A stretch of 64,000 bases of DNA from Avena insularis (GCA_023614405.1 CM042687.1:263481480-263545479); one strand, 5' to 3'; numbered from the stretch's first letter, positions 46,401 to 58,617 are shown. The notes: generated from the sequence alone by a model not told the origin. Translations and numbers: made by a program.

Positions 46401-47493
46401 CGACGCTCTGCGCGGCAGAGGCGGCGCTTCGACGGCGAGCGGTGGCTGTGCGGCATGGGGCGGCGAACGGGGATGTCTGGCGGTCTCCTAGGTCGGTGGT
46501 GATCGTATATGCACGCGGCGAGGGCGGCGCGCGGTCTGTGGGCTTCGGTCGAGGGTGGCGCTCGGCACGCCGGCTTGGTCAGCCATGGTCTAGGCGCGGT
46601 CCGTGCGTGTGGTCCAGTGGCTGGCAGGGTTCGAGCGCTGGACAGGGAGTGGCGGTGGACGGTGGGCTGCCTCCCAGACAAGGTTGGCACGGCTTAATCT
46701 TCTCCTAGCTTGCTGTCTCCACTGGGGTGGCATGGGTGTGCTCGGCTGTTCACCATTGATGGCAATGCCAAGCTTACAGTGGGGCTAGTGCTTGGTTTAA
46801 CTTGCTAGATGATCTACTGAGATGGTTGTGAGCTAGAGATGGAACCAGTTAGGCTCAAAACACTACTCACTATAGTGTTTAGATTTTGTATGATTTGTGT
46901 CTGCAACCTCTTTGATGAAATGGCCACATGAATTCAAGTTTTGAATTTTGAAAAGATTTTTGGTGGGTGTGCTAGGTTGGTGCTAGTGAGTCTGCAGATG
47001 CTTGGGTTTTGAAAGTTGAGCTTGTTTGAGTGGTTTTTGAAAAAGTGGGATCTTCTCATATGATAAAGATTCAATTTTGAATTGTCATTTAAACTATGCA
47101 TTTGAAAGTTTCTGGATGATCACAAAGTGGGCCTTGATACTTTGTTATGAGTACATTCAAGGGGTGCTAAGATCCAGAAAAGTTTCTGTTAGGTTCTGAA
47201 AGTTTGAGATAGCCAAAGTAGGCATGGGAGTTAAATTGGTAAAAATGACCATTCACTCATTTAACTTTTTTGTCTTTGGGAAAAGTTTGGGGAAATGTTT
47301 AGATGATGCTTATTTCACCTAAGAAACATTTCACAAGCAAAGGAACACACAAACAAGGTGGTACAAAAGAATTTCAAATTAAATGCATACACATATGCAT
47401 GCCTTCATAATTTTATTTAGAAAAGTTTTTGTTTACCCTAATTTTGATGATTAGAGTTTGATGATTTAAGTTTAGTATTTTTGGGATGTTACA
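43438..47493 (-). repeat. G2 3' LTR
   Basis: 4056 bp. In element direction it runs from TGTAACATCCCAAAAATAC at 47493 to GGGTGTTGACA at 43438. A TATA box CTATAAATAG lies at 46240-46231. A donor-like CCCCG/GTGAGCC lies at about 46008-45997 and an acceptor-like GACGCTAG at 45097-45090. GC-rich leader frames near 45855-46700 differ between the two LTR copies and are not supported as genes. Confidence 0.95.
46231..46240 (-). promoter_or_regulatory. G2 3' LTR TATA box
   Basis: CTATAAATAG on the minus strand lies in a GC-rich setting. The identical site is at 56120-56129 in the 5' LTR, where it would drive the genomic RNA. Confidence 0.7.
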
Positions 47494-47510
47494 AACCTTC
47501 CCCCCTTAAA
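47494..47510 (-). other. G2 polypurine tract
   Basis: On the minus strand TTTAAGGGGGGAAGGTT ends exactly at the start of the 3' LTR. It primes plus-strand DNA synthesis. Confidence 0.9.
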
Positions 47511-47552
47511 CAAAATCTTGTCCCGATATTTGAAAAAGGACGAAAAGATTAC

Positions 47553-49109
47553 CTAGGATTTGAAGAGATCGGGAAACTCCATCCTGATGTGATCTTCGCG
47601 CTCCCAGGTAGCTTCCTCTTCTGTGTGGTTGCTCCACTGAATCTTGAGAAACTTTATGCTTCGGGTTCGGGTAGTTCGAAAAGCTTCTTCCAAAATACGG
47701 ATGGGTACTTCGGGATAGGTCAGGTCATCGTTGATCTCTATGGTCCGATGGTCGATATTTTTGAACACTTCGGTATTCTCGGGGACTTCGAGACACTTGC
47801 GAAGTAACGAGATATGGAACACATTGTGCACGGCTGACATCTCTTTGGGTAGTTTCAATTGATACGATACTTCTCCTTGACGGTTCAGAATCTTGAAAGG
47901 TCCGATATATCTGGGGGCTAACTTTCCTTTGAGTTGGAAACATTGCATTCCCTTCAATGGCGACACTTTCAGATAAACAAAATCTCCTATGTTGAAGGCG
48001 AGGTCTCGACGTATCTTGTCGGCGTAACTCTTCTGTCGGGATTGGGCGGTCTTGAGGTGCTCACGAATCTTGTGAACCTTCTCTTCTGCTTCTCGTAGGA
48101 TGTCGGGTCCAAAAATACTCTCTCCTACTTCCGACCAGTTCAAAGGGGTACGACACTTCCTTACGTACATAAACTCAAATGGAGCCATTTGCAAACTGGC
48201 TTGATAACTGTTATTGTATGAAAATTCTGCAAACGGCAGACAGTCTTCCCAGTTGGCTCCATATTCTAACACACATGCTCTCAGCATATCTTCGAGTATT
48301 TGGTTTACTCGCTCCATTTGTCCGTCGGTCTGAGGGTGATACGCGGTGCTGAAATCTAGACGGGTTCCTAAACCTTCTTGAACTTTCTTCCAGAATCTCG
48401 AGGTAAACTGAGTTCCTCGATCCGATACGATGTTCTTGGGGACTCCGTGCAAACTGACGATTCTAGCGATGTACAACTCTGCTAGCTTCGAACTCTGATA
48501 TGTGGTCTTGACGGGTAAGAAATGGGCGACTTTGGACAATCTGTCCACTATGACCCAGATAGAGTCATTTCCCCTACTAGAAGTAGGCAGTCCAGTGATA
48601 AAGTCCATTCCAACGGAATCCCATTTCCATTCCGGAATCTGCAATGGTTGCAACAATCCAGCGGGTCTTTGATGTCCGGCCTTGACTCGCTGACAAATAT
48701 CACACTTGGCGATATAGCTTCCGATTTCTCTCTTCATCTTATGCCACCAAAATTGTTCTTTCAAATCTTGATACATCTTAGTTCCTCCGGGATGGATAGA
48801 ATAAAGAGTATCATGAGCCTCCTACAAGATAACTTCTTTCAACTCAGAATCTGCTGGTACACAAAGGCGTCCTTTGTACCACAAAACTCCTTCGTCTTTG
48901 GTGAATCCGGGTACTTTGCATGTACCGATACGACGCTTGATTCCGTCAATACTGGCATTTCCCTTCCGTGCCTCTTTAAACTGACTGATCAAAGTGGGCT
49001 GGAGTTCTATGCTAGCCAAAAATCCTTCACTTACTAATTCATTTGAAAAGCTTCCATCTCTTTGTGCAAACTTGGTGGCTCCTTCAAAATCATGGAGTTC
49101 AAGCGGCAC
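47553..49109 (-). pseudogene. G2 integrase with chromodomain-like C-terminus
   Basis: In element direction 49109-48822 then 48776-47553, separated by one in-frame TAG just after KEVIL. Motifs visible are the zinc-binding start (IHPGG, CDICQRVK), the catalytic triad D in GMDFITGLP, D in VSDRGTQFT and E in TDGQMERVNQ, the GPF/Y region (RYIGPFKIL), and a tail YPEVPIRILEE to TWEREDHIRMEFPDLF that fits a chromodomain. Chromodomains of this type steer insertion by binding histone marks; that role is family knowledge. The 407-codon C-terminal piece is fully open. Confidence 0.9.
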
Positions 49110-50411
49110 AGCAATCTGCTAAGGGCATCGGCTACCACGTTGGCTTCACCAGGGTGATAGTGAATGTCCAGGTCATAATCCTTGATTAGTTCAATCCACC
49201 TTCTCTGTCTCATATTCAGCTCCTTCTGAGTGAATATATACTTCAGGCTCTTGTGATCCGTATAGATCTCACAACGGTTTCCCATCAGGTAATGTCTCCA
49301 TGTTTTCAGGGCTAGAACTACGGCTGCGAGTTCGAGGTCATGGGTTGGGTAGTTTTGGTCATGCTGCTTCAGTTGTCGAGATAGATAAGATATAACTTTG
49401 CCTTCTTGCATTAGCACAAATCCGAGACCAACCTTGGATGCGTCACAATACACATCGAAAGGCTTCGTGATATCTGGCATGATCAAGATTGGGGCTGAAA
49501 TCAATCTCCTCTTGAGTTCTTGAAAACTCGCTTCACACTTGTCGGTCCATTCAAACTTCTTGTCCTTCTTCAGCAATTGGGTAATGGGTCTGGCGATACT
49601 CGAGAATCCTTCTACGAATTTGCGGTAATATCCCGCCAATCCGAGAAATGCACGAACTTGGGTTTGAGTGGTTGGGGCTTGCCAATCTTCTACATCTTTC
49701 ACTTTTGCAGGGTCAACGGCAATTCCTCCGGCTGATACAATGTGACCGAGGAATCCTACCTCCTGTAACCAGAATTCACATTTGCTAAACTTGACATACA
49801 ACTGATGCTCTCTAAGGGTTCCAAGAATGGTCCTTAGGTGTAGCTCATGTTCTTCTTCTGATTTGGAATAAATTAGAATGTCATCGATGAAAACAACGAC
49901 AAACTTATCCAGGAAGTCCATAAAAATCTTATTCATGAGATTCATGAAATAAGCGGGGGGCATTGGTTAGTCCGAAAGACATGACTGTATACTCATACAA
50001 TCCATATCTGGTGGTAAAGGCAGTCTTTGGAATATCCTCTGCACGAATTTTGAGTTGATGATAGCCAGTTCTAAGATCAATCTTAGAAAACACCTTGGCA
50101 CTGGTCAACTGATCAAAAAAATCCTCTATCTTGGGCAAGGGGTACTTGTTCTTGAGAGTGACATCATTCAATTTCCGATAATCCGTACACAAACGGTTAC
50201 CTCCATCCTTCTTGTCCACAAACAAGACAGGTGACCTCCAAGGTGACGCACTTGGTTGAATCAATCCAATTTCCAACATGGAATCCAGTTGCTTCTTCAG
50301 TTCTGCTAGCTCTGATGGGTTCATACTATATGGTCTCTGGGCTATGGGTCCAGTTCCGGGGATTAGTTCGATGATAAACTCGATATCCCGATCTGGGGGC
50401 ATACCGGGCAA
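49034..50411 (-). pseudogene. G2 reverse transcriptase and RNase H
   Basis: Element direction 50411-49929 then 49963-49034. RT motifs seen: [45 protein letters not shown], and catalytic [10 protein letters not shown]. RNase H has [34 protein letters not shown] and [11 protein letters not shown] frameshift lies at the G-run read at 49955-49961 (seven G on the minus strand), between GLTNAP and YFMNLMNK. A second frame change occurs near 49040 where RNase H joins integrase. Apart from these the coding sequence is intact. Confidence 0.9.
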
Positions 50412-50473
50412 AACATCTGGAAATACATCGGGGTATTCATGGACTATCCGGACTTGGTCAATGGTAGGTTGGG

Positions 50474-50869
50474 CTATACTCTTGTTGCATTTGAATTGGC
50501 GAGGTAAGGTTTTAGATATATGCTCGACTGATATTCGGCGTGATCGGTCATGGTTAAGGCTTTCTTGGCACAGTCAATCAATCCTTTATGTTTGGACATC
50601 CAATCCATTCCTAGTACTACTTCCAAACCTTTAGTTCCGAGTACTATCATATTTGCATAAAAATCTATGCCATGGATTCGGATAGGGACGGCTTTGCAAA
50701 TTTGCCTAGCCTTGGTGGTTGATCCGGGGATTTGAACAATCATAACATGCTTCAGTTTGGTTGGTTGAATTTTACTAGTGCATGCAAATTCTTCGGTGAC
50801 AAATGAATGCGATGCACCAGAATCAAACAACACTCTTGCAAGTACTGAATTAAGAAACATACCCAACAT
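50474..50869 (-). CDS. G2 aspartic protease domain
   Basis: An open segment of 131 codons with the active-site box [12 protein letters not shown] near its start and the second box VVLGMDWM further on, as in Gypsy retropepsins. It would cut the gag-pol polyprotein. It is open without stops but lies between a shifted gag end (near 50870-51060) and RT, and it ends with a short tail out of the pol frame. Whether this copy yields active enzyme is doubtful. Confidence 0.8.
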   Translation of the reverse strand: MLGMFLNSVLARVLFDSGASHSFVTEEFACTSKIQPTKLKHVMIVQIPGSTTKARQICKAVPIRIHGIDFYANMIVLGTKGLEVVLGMDWMSKHKGLIDCAKKALTMTDHAEYQSSIYLKPYLANSNATRV

Positions 50870-52066
50870 GACGTCTGGCGCTTCTGAGCTTCTTCAAGAT
50901 GCATGAGAAAAGACGGCCGCTATGCGGTTGAGTGAATTCCCGGGCAAATCTCCTTCCGGTGAACACGACGCCTTGCTGAGCTGGGGCATTGGAATTGGGG
51001 TGTAGCATTTTTCTTGTTGGGGCACTCGTTGGAATAGTGGCCTTTATTTCCACATCATAACAGGTCACTTGACTTGTCCTTGGTGCACAGCACAACATTG
51101 CTTCCATCCTCGGGCAATGTTGGTGTTGGTGGTAGTAATGTTGTTGTTGAACTTGGGTGGGGCACGATTGAAATTGCTAGCGCTGTTCGGGTTGTTGTGA
51201 TTTCCTCCGGGCCTAGGGTTTCCACGGTTGGGATAGGCCTGGACGGTTCATCGGGGTCTGTTGGTTCTTGGGGCAAATCGGAGATGGGTTGGGCGATACT
51301 TTGGGGTCCGATGGGTTCTGGTTGATGCATCATGCGACGCTATGTTCTCATTGGCTTGGTTGATCTTTCCTTCCATCTGGATAGCAGAGTCGACAAGGGC
51401 TTCAATATCAGCAAAGGGGATATTGACTAACACTGTCTGCATCTCATCATGCAGACCATTCAGGAATCTTTCTTTCTTCTTGGCTTTGGTGTCAATCTCA
51501 TCCGGGGCATACCTAGCTAATGACAAGAATTTGTCACGGTATTCCACTATGGTCATCCTTCCTTGCTTCAGCTCTCTGAACTCGTCTCTCATTCTCTTGA
51601 TCAAACCCGGTGGCACATGGGTTCTGCTAAACTTGACCTTGAATTCCTCCTAGGTCATCATCTGGCCTCCGGTCATTGCGCAAACACTGTTCCACCATGC
51701 CCTGGCATCTCCGGCTAGATAGTGGGTGGCAAACAGAACTTTCTCGTTGGCTTCCACTCCGGCAACTTCTAGGTTATTCTCCATGGTTTGCAGCCAATCA
51801 TCAGCGTCTAGGGGCTCTTCGGACTTAGTGAAAATAGGTGGGTTGGTATTCTGGAAATTCTTGAGCTTAGATCCATGGTTGTCCTGATTTCCATGGCCTT
51901 GGTTGTTGTGGGCTAGCTGGGCTATCTGCTGAAGTGTGGCTAGGTTGGCTTGACGTTCGGCTCTTTCAGCTTCGCGGTCATAAGTCAACATTTGCAGAAT
52001 CTGCAACATCGGGTCCGGGGATGAACCACTTCCTCCACGTGGCATCTGAAGGTTGAGATAGATCAT
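50870..52066 (-). pseudogene. G2 gag
   Basis: Element direction 52066-51650 gives a 138-codon piece from a Gly/Ser-rich start through a Gln-rich stretch to DDWLQTMENN and DARAWWNSV, a capsid signature of Gypsy gag. After one stop (TAG near 51652) the frame continues at 51616 with FRELKQGRMTIVEYRDKF and FLNGLHDEMQ. Further on the frame shifts into Pro/Thr-rich sequence, and the zinc knuckle near 51050-51000 is split by a one-base frame change. It makes capsid in live relatives, but this copy is broken in at least three places. Confidence 0.85.
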
Positions 52067-52284
52067 GAGAAAAGAGGGAAATTTCTAAAGTTTTGGGTCT
52101 TTGAAATTTTTTTAAAGTTTGACTCAGATTTTCTAGCAACTTGCTTTTTCATTCATTCATTCATTCATATCACACGATACAACACACACCACAACAAGGA
52201 AAAGCAGATGGTTTTAAGAACCATTCTGGAAACTACGATACAGTGGGACCAAATACTACTCACTACGCTAGTGCTGAAGTGATA

Positions 52285-53076
52285 CTACTCCTCGGAATCT
52301 GTGGCTTCGTCATCTTCATCATCATCGATGAAGGCGAAATCGTCCTCATCGGTGAAGAAATCCATAGCCTGATCCTCCAGAAAATCATCATCATCGCTGA
52401 GATAGGAGTAGGGGTCTCCACGAAGATCCTCTCCGGCATTCTCCCTTTCCTCCAACTGCATGCCTCTCTCGTGGATGGTCTCCTCCAAAGATGAGATGCG
52501 GTGGCGAAGGCGGGCAATGATGCGCTCCTTCTTGTCGAGCTGACGGCGTCAATACTTGCGATCCTTTGCTAGCATGGCGATGGTTTGATCCTTCGTCTTG
52601 ATGATGGCAGACTTGTGGTTGCAGTAGTCACGGCAGTTGTCCAACTCTTGCTGACGATCATACATCATGAAGCTAAGGTGATCTAGTTGAGTCTTCAGCT
52701 CGGGGTGGTATGGGGCTTCCAGTGGTTGTCCATTTGCATCACGCCTTGGGCAAAACTCAAAGCGAGTTCCCTTAATCTGATTGATTCTCTGCCCACACAG
52801 ACGAGAAAGAGCTTCCTGCATTGCTCTGGCAAGTCCATCGAGCCAGTTGTTTTCCCTCAAGGTAAACTGAATTCCCTCCACAGTGGGAGGTTCAATCTTT
52901 CCTCGGAGACTTGCAACAATTATCCACTACAGGTCTTCTCCTCCTTGATCATTGAGATGAGCTCCGAAGAACTCAAAAGTGACGCTCGGAAGTTCCGAAA
53001 GCTGGTCCAAATCCCTCTCAAAGATAAGGTCTCCTCCATTCCCCAACTGATAAAACTTGTTGTACTTCACGTCCAT
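52285..53076 (-). pseudogene. G2 extra ORF upstream of gag: coiled-coil, acidic tail, two stops
   Basis: From ATG 53076-53074 one reading frame runs 264 codons to the stop at 52285, interrupted only by TAG 52929-52927 and TGA 52551-52549. The N-terminal third contains ENNWLDGLARAMQEALSRL. The middle is rich in K/E/Q/R heptad-like sequence (LDHLSFMMYDRQQELDNC; SSLEETIHERGMQLEE). The C-terminus is extremely acidic (DDDDFLEDQ, FIDDDEDDEATDSEE). It begins 214 bp after the primer site and ends 218 bp before gag. I recognise no known domain. A coiled-coil protein with an acidic tail may bind proteins or histones, but that is a guess. Confidence 0.6.
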
Positions 53077-53289
53077 CTATAAGAATATAGGATGAGTAAG
53101 TTAGTAGAGTGATCAAGTGTGTCAAAATTTTATGTATTCACAAGAGTTTTTGAGGAACATGAATTTTCATGAAAGAATCAAAGGGATAAGAATGAGAATA
53201 AGTTTTTGTAAATATTTGTTTTCTTTGGTTTTGGAACCTAAGTTTTTGATTCAAACGTCCAATCTAACTAGGGTCTCCTATGGTCAGGA

Positions 53290-53306
53290 TGGCTCTGATA
53301 CCAACT
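53290..53306 (-). other. G2 primer-binding site (tRNA-iMet)
   Basis: Minus strand AG TTGGTATCAGAGCC follows the LTR end TTGACA after two bases. It is complementary to the initiator Met tRNA 3' end. It fixes 53307-57391 as the 5' LTR. Confidence 0.9.
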
Positions 53307-56300
53307 TGTCAACACCCTGATTTTTAATCCCAGATGCCTGTTATGCCATACCTCGCAATCCCAGGATTACCATTTTTGCGAGACATAACAGAATTGGATA
53401 CCATAGTACATCATCCATTACAAACCGTACATAAGTTCTTACAAAAATAGGGATCTCATGATCCAGTTCTTAATACAACATCAAGCAGCGGCATATGTAA
53501 TAATAATGGTAGCATGGGCGAAGCTCCATCTTCGGGGTCACAGGCAATGCTGACGATGGGATATGATCCTAGTTGTCGTAACCTTCCTGGGGTCCATCCT
53601 CCAGGTACTCCTCTTCATAGTCTGGCCATGGGAATAGCCAGGGACAAAGCCATGAGTACTCCTTAAGTACTCGCAAACTAATACTAACAAGTGAGAGGGG
53701 TTTTTGATAATAGGACACTAGGCTCTAGGGTTGTTTTGCAAAAGCCAGATTTATATCTACTAAATTCAGAAGCAAGAAAGCTGGTTGAAGTTTTATAACA
53801 CCTAAATGGGAACTTGTAATTCAGATCACAACCCTGTTGTGGTCTAGTCAAAGTCTCAATTCATTTCACAAGTCATTTTGAAAAATCTGACGGGGGAACA
53901 GTATGGCCACTCGAACTATCCATAACCGCAGACGCGGATATTCGAATAGTTTGACACTCTACAGAGATTGTACACTTTCACCACAACATTCGATACATCC
54001 GTCAGGAACAAATCCTGAATTCACCATACTCAGTATGCGGATAATCAATCCTAACCTTTCAATTGCACGCCCTAGTATAAGCACCTCTCCTGTGAGTTTG
54101 GCCTCCCAACCATGACCAACTGTCATCTTGGGTACTGCACAGGTGGACAATCTTCACAAGGTAGCCTCAGCTCAGACCTTGGCCGTGAGGGAACTAATAC
54201 TAAGGTATATAAGTTTCCAGTCAATCCCTACCCAATTCTCGGGTATTGTGGTTGTACGATAAAATTGGAATGGTATCGCATCCAGACAACCATCGGTTTT
54301 ATAAAGGGCTAAGGCTCATGCCTCAACATTTTCATCACCAAAATCATCAAGTGTTCGGAAACACATGTCCAAAACATTTCAATAGAATGATCCATCATTC
54401 CAAGGTTTTCATAACCATTTTTCCACCAAGTATTCCCATCTAAAGTTGATCAAGTTTTATGCTTAGCACTAGTATCTACAAGTGGGGGTAAGAAATTAAT
54501 GAGGGGTGGTAAACTAGTGGGGTTCTAACTAAGTTCAATCTCATGCCTTAAGATGACATCAAGACTATCTAGCTTAGGCCAAATTTTATGCTCTTTATGC
54601 ACCCGTCACATATCTTTCTAGTATCTACCATTCATTTAGGTAAAATCTAAGTAAGAGCTTTGATAAAGAAATAAAGTATAAAGCTTGTAGGTAAAACTAG
54701 GAATGGTGTATCAAGTGGTTATGATCATATATGCTTAAGGCATATAGTTGGCATGGTAACAAGCAAGTATTGGCTTGCACCAATATCAGTATAAGCTTGC
54801 TAAATTGCAAGTGTTAGCTTGCACATTCAACTAGTAGTATTAGGCTTGCTAAAGTATAGTATCTTGCAAGTTTTAGCTTGCCTTGTGCAGAGCAGTGGTT
54901 GAAGTTCTCCTCGGCTTCTTCTTCGTAGAATCCTCCTTCCTCCTCGTATCCTTGGTCGGTACTAGCGTCTATAAATAAATACGATGTACACAATCACCAA
55001 ACAATACTTAACTACTGGCATTCATCACACACAAGGGTCCTATAGATGATCTAACATCATCTCTAATCATTATAAGATTAAGGCTTGGTTTAATTCCTTT
55101 TATTTTTAGAAAAGTAATTTCTACTCATTGAAAAACTACTTAAGATTTAATATTCTCCAAACCAAACATGGGATCATGTTGACACATGTCATCACCACAT
55201 ATTTGAGTCCATGGTAATATGATTTAAAGTGGTGTCACAATTTAATAAGGTTTTACCCTTTTATTTTAATTAATTAAAGTGGCTAGAAATGCCTATGTGG
55301 CATTCTTTTATTACTTGAACATTATTTCTGCAAGTAAACCTATATATTTTTATATATTCTGAAAGGTATGGTTAAATGTGATTTTTGAGAGTTGGAATCA
55401 ACACAAAAGCTATTATGGTTTAAATTTTAAAAATGTTTGAATGCAGAAAAGCTTCTGCCTTGTTATTTTTACCATGGGTGATCTACAGATCCAAATGACT
55501 TGAATCCAACGGGCTTGGATTCAGCATTCCCAGACCTTTCTAACAAAATTGGTTTCATTCAATTTGGTGCACTAAATCGATCTGGGTTGATTTTTGAAGT
55601 TGGGTACAAAAGTGAGTTTGAAATAAAATAGAAAAGGTTTAATTCAAATAACTGGGCTGCGCGGGAAAGGTTAACGGGCCGGCCTGCTAAGCATAGCGCT
55701 TCCGCGGGCTGTTTAAGTCGGTGTCCCCACTCATCAGTGAGACAGGGGGTACGAAGCGGTACGGGGCAACGTGGGACGTTCGATCTGGTTCTAATCCAAC
55801 GGCCGGGAGTCATCGTCGATGTTGGGCAACGCCGGCGAGACAGAAACCTAGCGCGGCCGGTGGGGGTTGCTGGGGGCTCACCGGGGTGCAGGCGAGGGTC
55901 GGCGAGGCGGGCGTACGGCGAAGTCGATGACGGTGAATCTCCTAGTACCGGTGGCTCCTCCTGGGGTGGCTCCAATCACTGGCTCCCTTCTTCTCCAGAG
56001 GCGGCGGGCTCCGGTGAAATTCCAGCGAAGTGTTGCTCGCCTTGCTCCGGGAATGGTGTGGCACGATCAGTGATGGGAGAGGAGTAGAATGGTGTGAAGA
56101 ATTCGAGCGGGGGTGGCCTCTATTTATAGTCGAGCGAGGGGACCGACGGCGCACGTGAGCCTGCGAGGCGATGGTACAGACGGCTATTGGCATGGGCGAA
56201 GGTAGGGGCGGTGCGGCGTTCCCTGGCGATGCTCAACGACATGGTTTCGAGGCGTGGGGCGGTGCGGCTTGGTCTGGAACACGCGACGCTCTGCGCGGCA

Positions 56301-57391
56301 GAGGCGGCGTCTTCGACGGCGAGCGGTGGCTGTGCGGCATGGGGCGGCGAACGGGGATGTCTGGCGGTCTCCTGGGTCGGTGGTGATCGTATATGCACGC
56401 GGAGAGGGCGGCGCGCGGTCTGTGGGCTTCGGTCGAGGGTGGCGCTCTGGCGCACACTCGGCATGGTCGCTGGCGGTCTGGGCGCGGTCCGTGCGTGTGG
56501 TCCAGTGGCTGGCAGGGTTCGAGCGCTGGACAGGGAGTGGCGGTGGACGGTGGGCTGCCTCCCAGACAAGGTTGGCACGGCTTAATCTTCTCCTAGCTTG
56601 CTGTCTCCACTGGAGTGGCATGGGTGTGCTCGGCTATTCACCATTGATGGCAATGCCAGGCTTACAGTGGGGCTAGTGCTTGGTTTAACTTGCTAGATGA
56701 TCTACTGAGATGGTTGTGAGCTAGAGAGGGAACCAGTTAGGCTCAAAACACTGCTCACTATAGTGTTTAGATTTTGTATGATTTGTGTCTCCAACCTCTT
56801 TGATGAAATGTCCGCATGAATTCAACTTTTGAATTTTGAAAAGATTTTTGGTGGGTGTGCTAGGTTGGTGCTGGTGAGTCTGCAAATGCTTGGGTTTTGA
56901 AAGTTGAGCTTGTTTGAGTGGTTTTTGAAAAAGTGGGATCTTCTCATATGATAAAGATTCAATTTTGAATTGTCATTTAAACTATGCATTTGAAAGTTTC
57001 TGGATGATCACAAAGTGGCCTTGATACTTTGTTATGAGTACATTAAAGGGGTGCAAAGATCCAGAAAAGTTTCTGTTAGGTTCTGAAAGTTTGAGACAGC
57101 CAAAGTAGGCATGGGAGTTAAATTGGTCAAAATGACCATTCACTCATTTAACTTTGTTTTGATTTTTTTGTCTTTGGGAAAAGTTTGGGGAAATGTTTAG
57201 ATGATGCTTATTTCACCTAAGAAACATTTCACAAGCAAATAAACACACAAACAAGGTGGTACAAAAGAATTTCAAATTAAATGCATACACATATGCATGC
57301 CTTCATAATTTTATTTAGAAAAGTTTTTGTTAACCCTAATTTTAATGATTAGAGTTTGATGATTTAAGTTTAGTATTTTTGGGATGTTACA
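53307..57391 (-). repeat. G2 5' LTR
   Basis: 4085 bp, nearly identical to 43438-47493. TATA box at 56129-56120. It has the same donor-like and acceptor-like motifs as the 3' copy (acceptor-like GACGCTAG near 54960-54970). An element-direction purine-rich GAGGAGGAAGGAGGATTCTA stretch follows the acceptor. Confidence 0.95.
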
Positions 57392-57396
57392 GGAAA

Positions 57397-57431
57397 GCGT
57401 GTGCACCTTAAGCCTTGAAACGGAGGTAGTA
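57397..57431. mobile_element. Stowaway MITE, right end (split by G2)
   Basis: CACCTTAAGCCTTGAAACGG with GAGGTAG then TA is the inverted match of 43235-43262. With 43233-43437 it forms one MITE that G2 later entered. Confidence 0.85.
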
Positions 57432-58506
57432 TGTTACAATGTGCATATATAGCTATAATTACTTCCTTGGTCACCTCTTCATCTTTGGTTTCATCCAGAT
57501 GTTCTTCAACAATTGGCACACTTTCCTCTTCTTTATCCTCCAGTACCGCCTTGACATGTTCATGTTCCAAAATATGCTTCTGTGCAGTGTTAGGGAAAGA
57601 TATATCATACATTGGTTCTAGGGAGGCCAAAGTTGCTTCAACTTCTCTTTTCTTCTCAGGTTCGGGTGGTGGATCATACTTGGGTGAACCCTCTATTGGA
57701 GCTTTGATGTGTTCTGTAAAAGCTTTAACAACTTGCAACACAAGATCTAAATATAAATAAAGTTCTTTAGATAATTTATTAACATGGCCCTTCTTATTAT
57801 AATCATGAATACAATCATAATCTATTTCTGTGCCTTCTTCACTTCCTAGACCAAAATTCCATGAAACTCTATGATCGTGAATTCTATTAAGTAAAGCCCA
57901 AGCTTTAGTTATGGGTAAATCCATAAAAGCTCCTTTCGTGCAAGAGTCTAGTTCAATTTTATTAGGTTTAATTAAACCGCCATAAAAAATATGCAATAAA
58001 TACCATTCAGGCAAATCATGATGAGGACATTTATTAAGTAAATCTTTAAATCTTATATAAGATCTTACTAGTCCTTCATTAGGACGGTTCCTCCAAGTCA
58101 TTATAAGACGCCTGATTCCAAAAGAATTTGATAATGGATAATATTTGGATATAAATTCACAAGCTAAATTATCCTAGGTGGTAGTGGCTTCTGGGGGTAG
58201 AGATCTATACCATGAGAGAGTTGTACTTATCAAAGTTTGACTAAAGAGTTTCAGCCTTACCTCATTAGCAGTATACCTCGGTAATTGGAAAGTGCCACAT
58301 ATATCTTTGAAGCATGTAATATGATCATATGGATCAGGATCTTCTTCATCTCCAGTAAATTTCATATTCTATAGAATACCAAGTAGTAGAGGATTTATTT
58401 CAAACCCTCTTGTCTTCTCGTTAGAGTTGTCTCTTTTATAAATATCATAGGGCTTCCCAAAGTGGCTGAGTGGGTTAGCACTAGTCAAATGCTCAAACTC
58501 CATCAT
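57432..58506 (-). pseudogene. G3 Athila-like gag
   Basis: Element direction from ATG ATG at 58506-58501 (MMEFEHLTSANPLSHFGK). It continues through FTGDEEDPDPYDHITCFKDIC and LSWYRSLPPEA to the long open piece 58101-57432 with GLVRSYIRFKDLLNKCP and LLHIFYGGL, the usual Athila/Sukkula-type capsid pattern. Stops near 58373 and 58173 break it. The C-terminal part is rich in Glu/Lys, ending at the MITE target site. It is separated from its own protease (43176) by 14.2 kb of nested insertions. Confidence 0.85.
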
Positions 58507-58589
58507 GTTGGTGCAAACCTATAACTCAAAACAAAACTTAGCAAGACTAAAATAAATAAGCAAAAACTAAAAGATCTACATCGCTTAGC

Positions 58590-58607
58590 TCCCCGGCAAC
58601 AGCGCCA
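58590..58607 (-). other. G3 primer-binding site
   Basis: Minus strand TGGCGCTGTTGCCGGGGA lies 10 bp after the LTR end. This is the site type used by Athila/Sukkula/Sabrina-like Gypsy elements (tRNA-Asp). Confidence 0.8.
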
Positions 58608-58617
58608 GAAAATAGCT

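Larger units (their letters stand above)
43438..57391 (-). mobile_element. Complete chromodomain Gypsy element G2 (Tekay-like), 13954 bp
   Basis: LTRs at 53307-57391 (5', 4085 bp) and 43438-47493 (3', 4056 bp) start TGTAACATCCC and end GTGTTGACA in element direction. A perfect duplication GGAAA flanks it (43433-43437, 57392-57396). The primer site TGGTATCAGAGCCATCC is complementary to tRNA-iMet, and a polypurine tract precedes the 3' LTR. Order in element direction: extra ORF, gag, protease, RT, RNase H, integrase with chromodomain-like tail. Pol has few breaks and the LTRs differ by only a few percent by eye, so insertion is fairly recent. The long LTR and C-terminal domain point to the Tekay/Del branch of chromoviruses. 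Confidence 0.95.

Noticed and set aside
45855..46710. Overlapping GC-rich frames in the G2 LTRs that look like Arg-rich proteins
   Set aside because: The matching frames in the other LTR (55559-56676) are broken at different places, and several frames overlap on both strands, as expected from GC-rich leader DNA with few stop codons.
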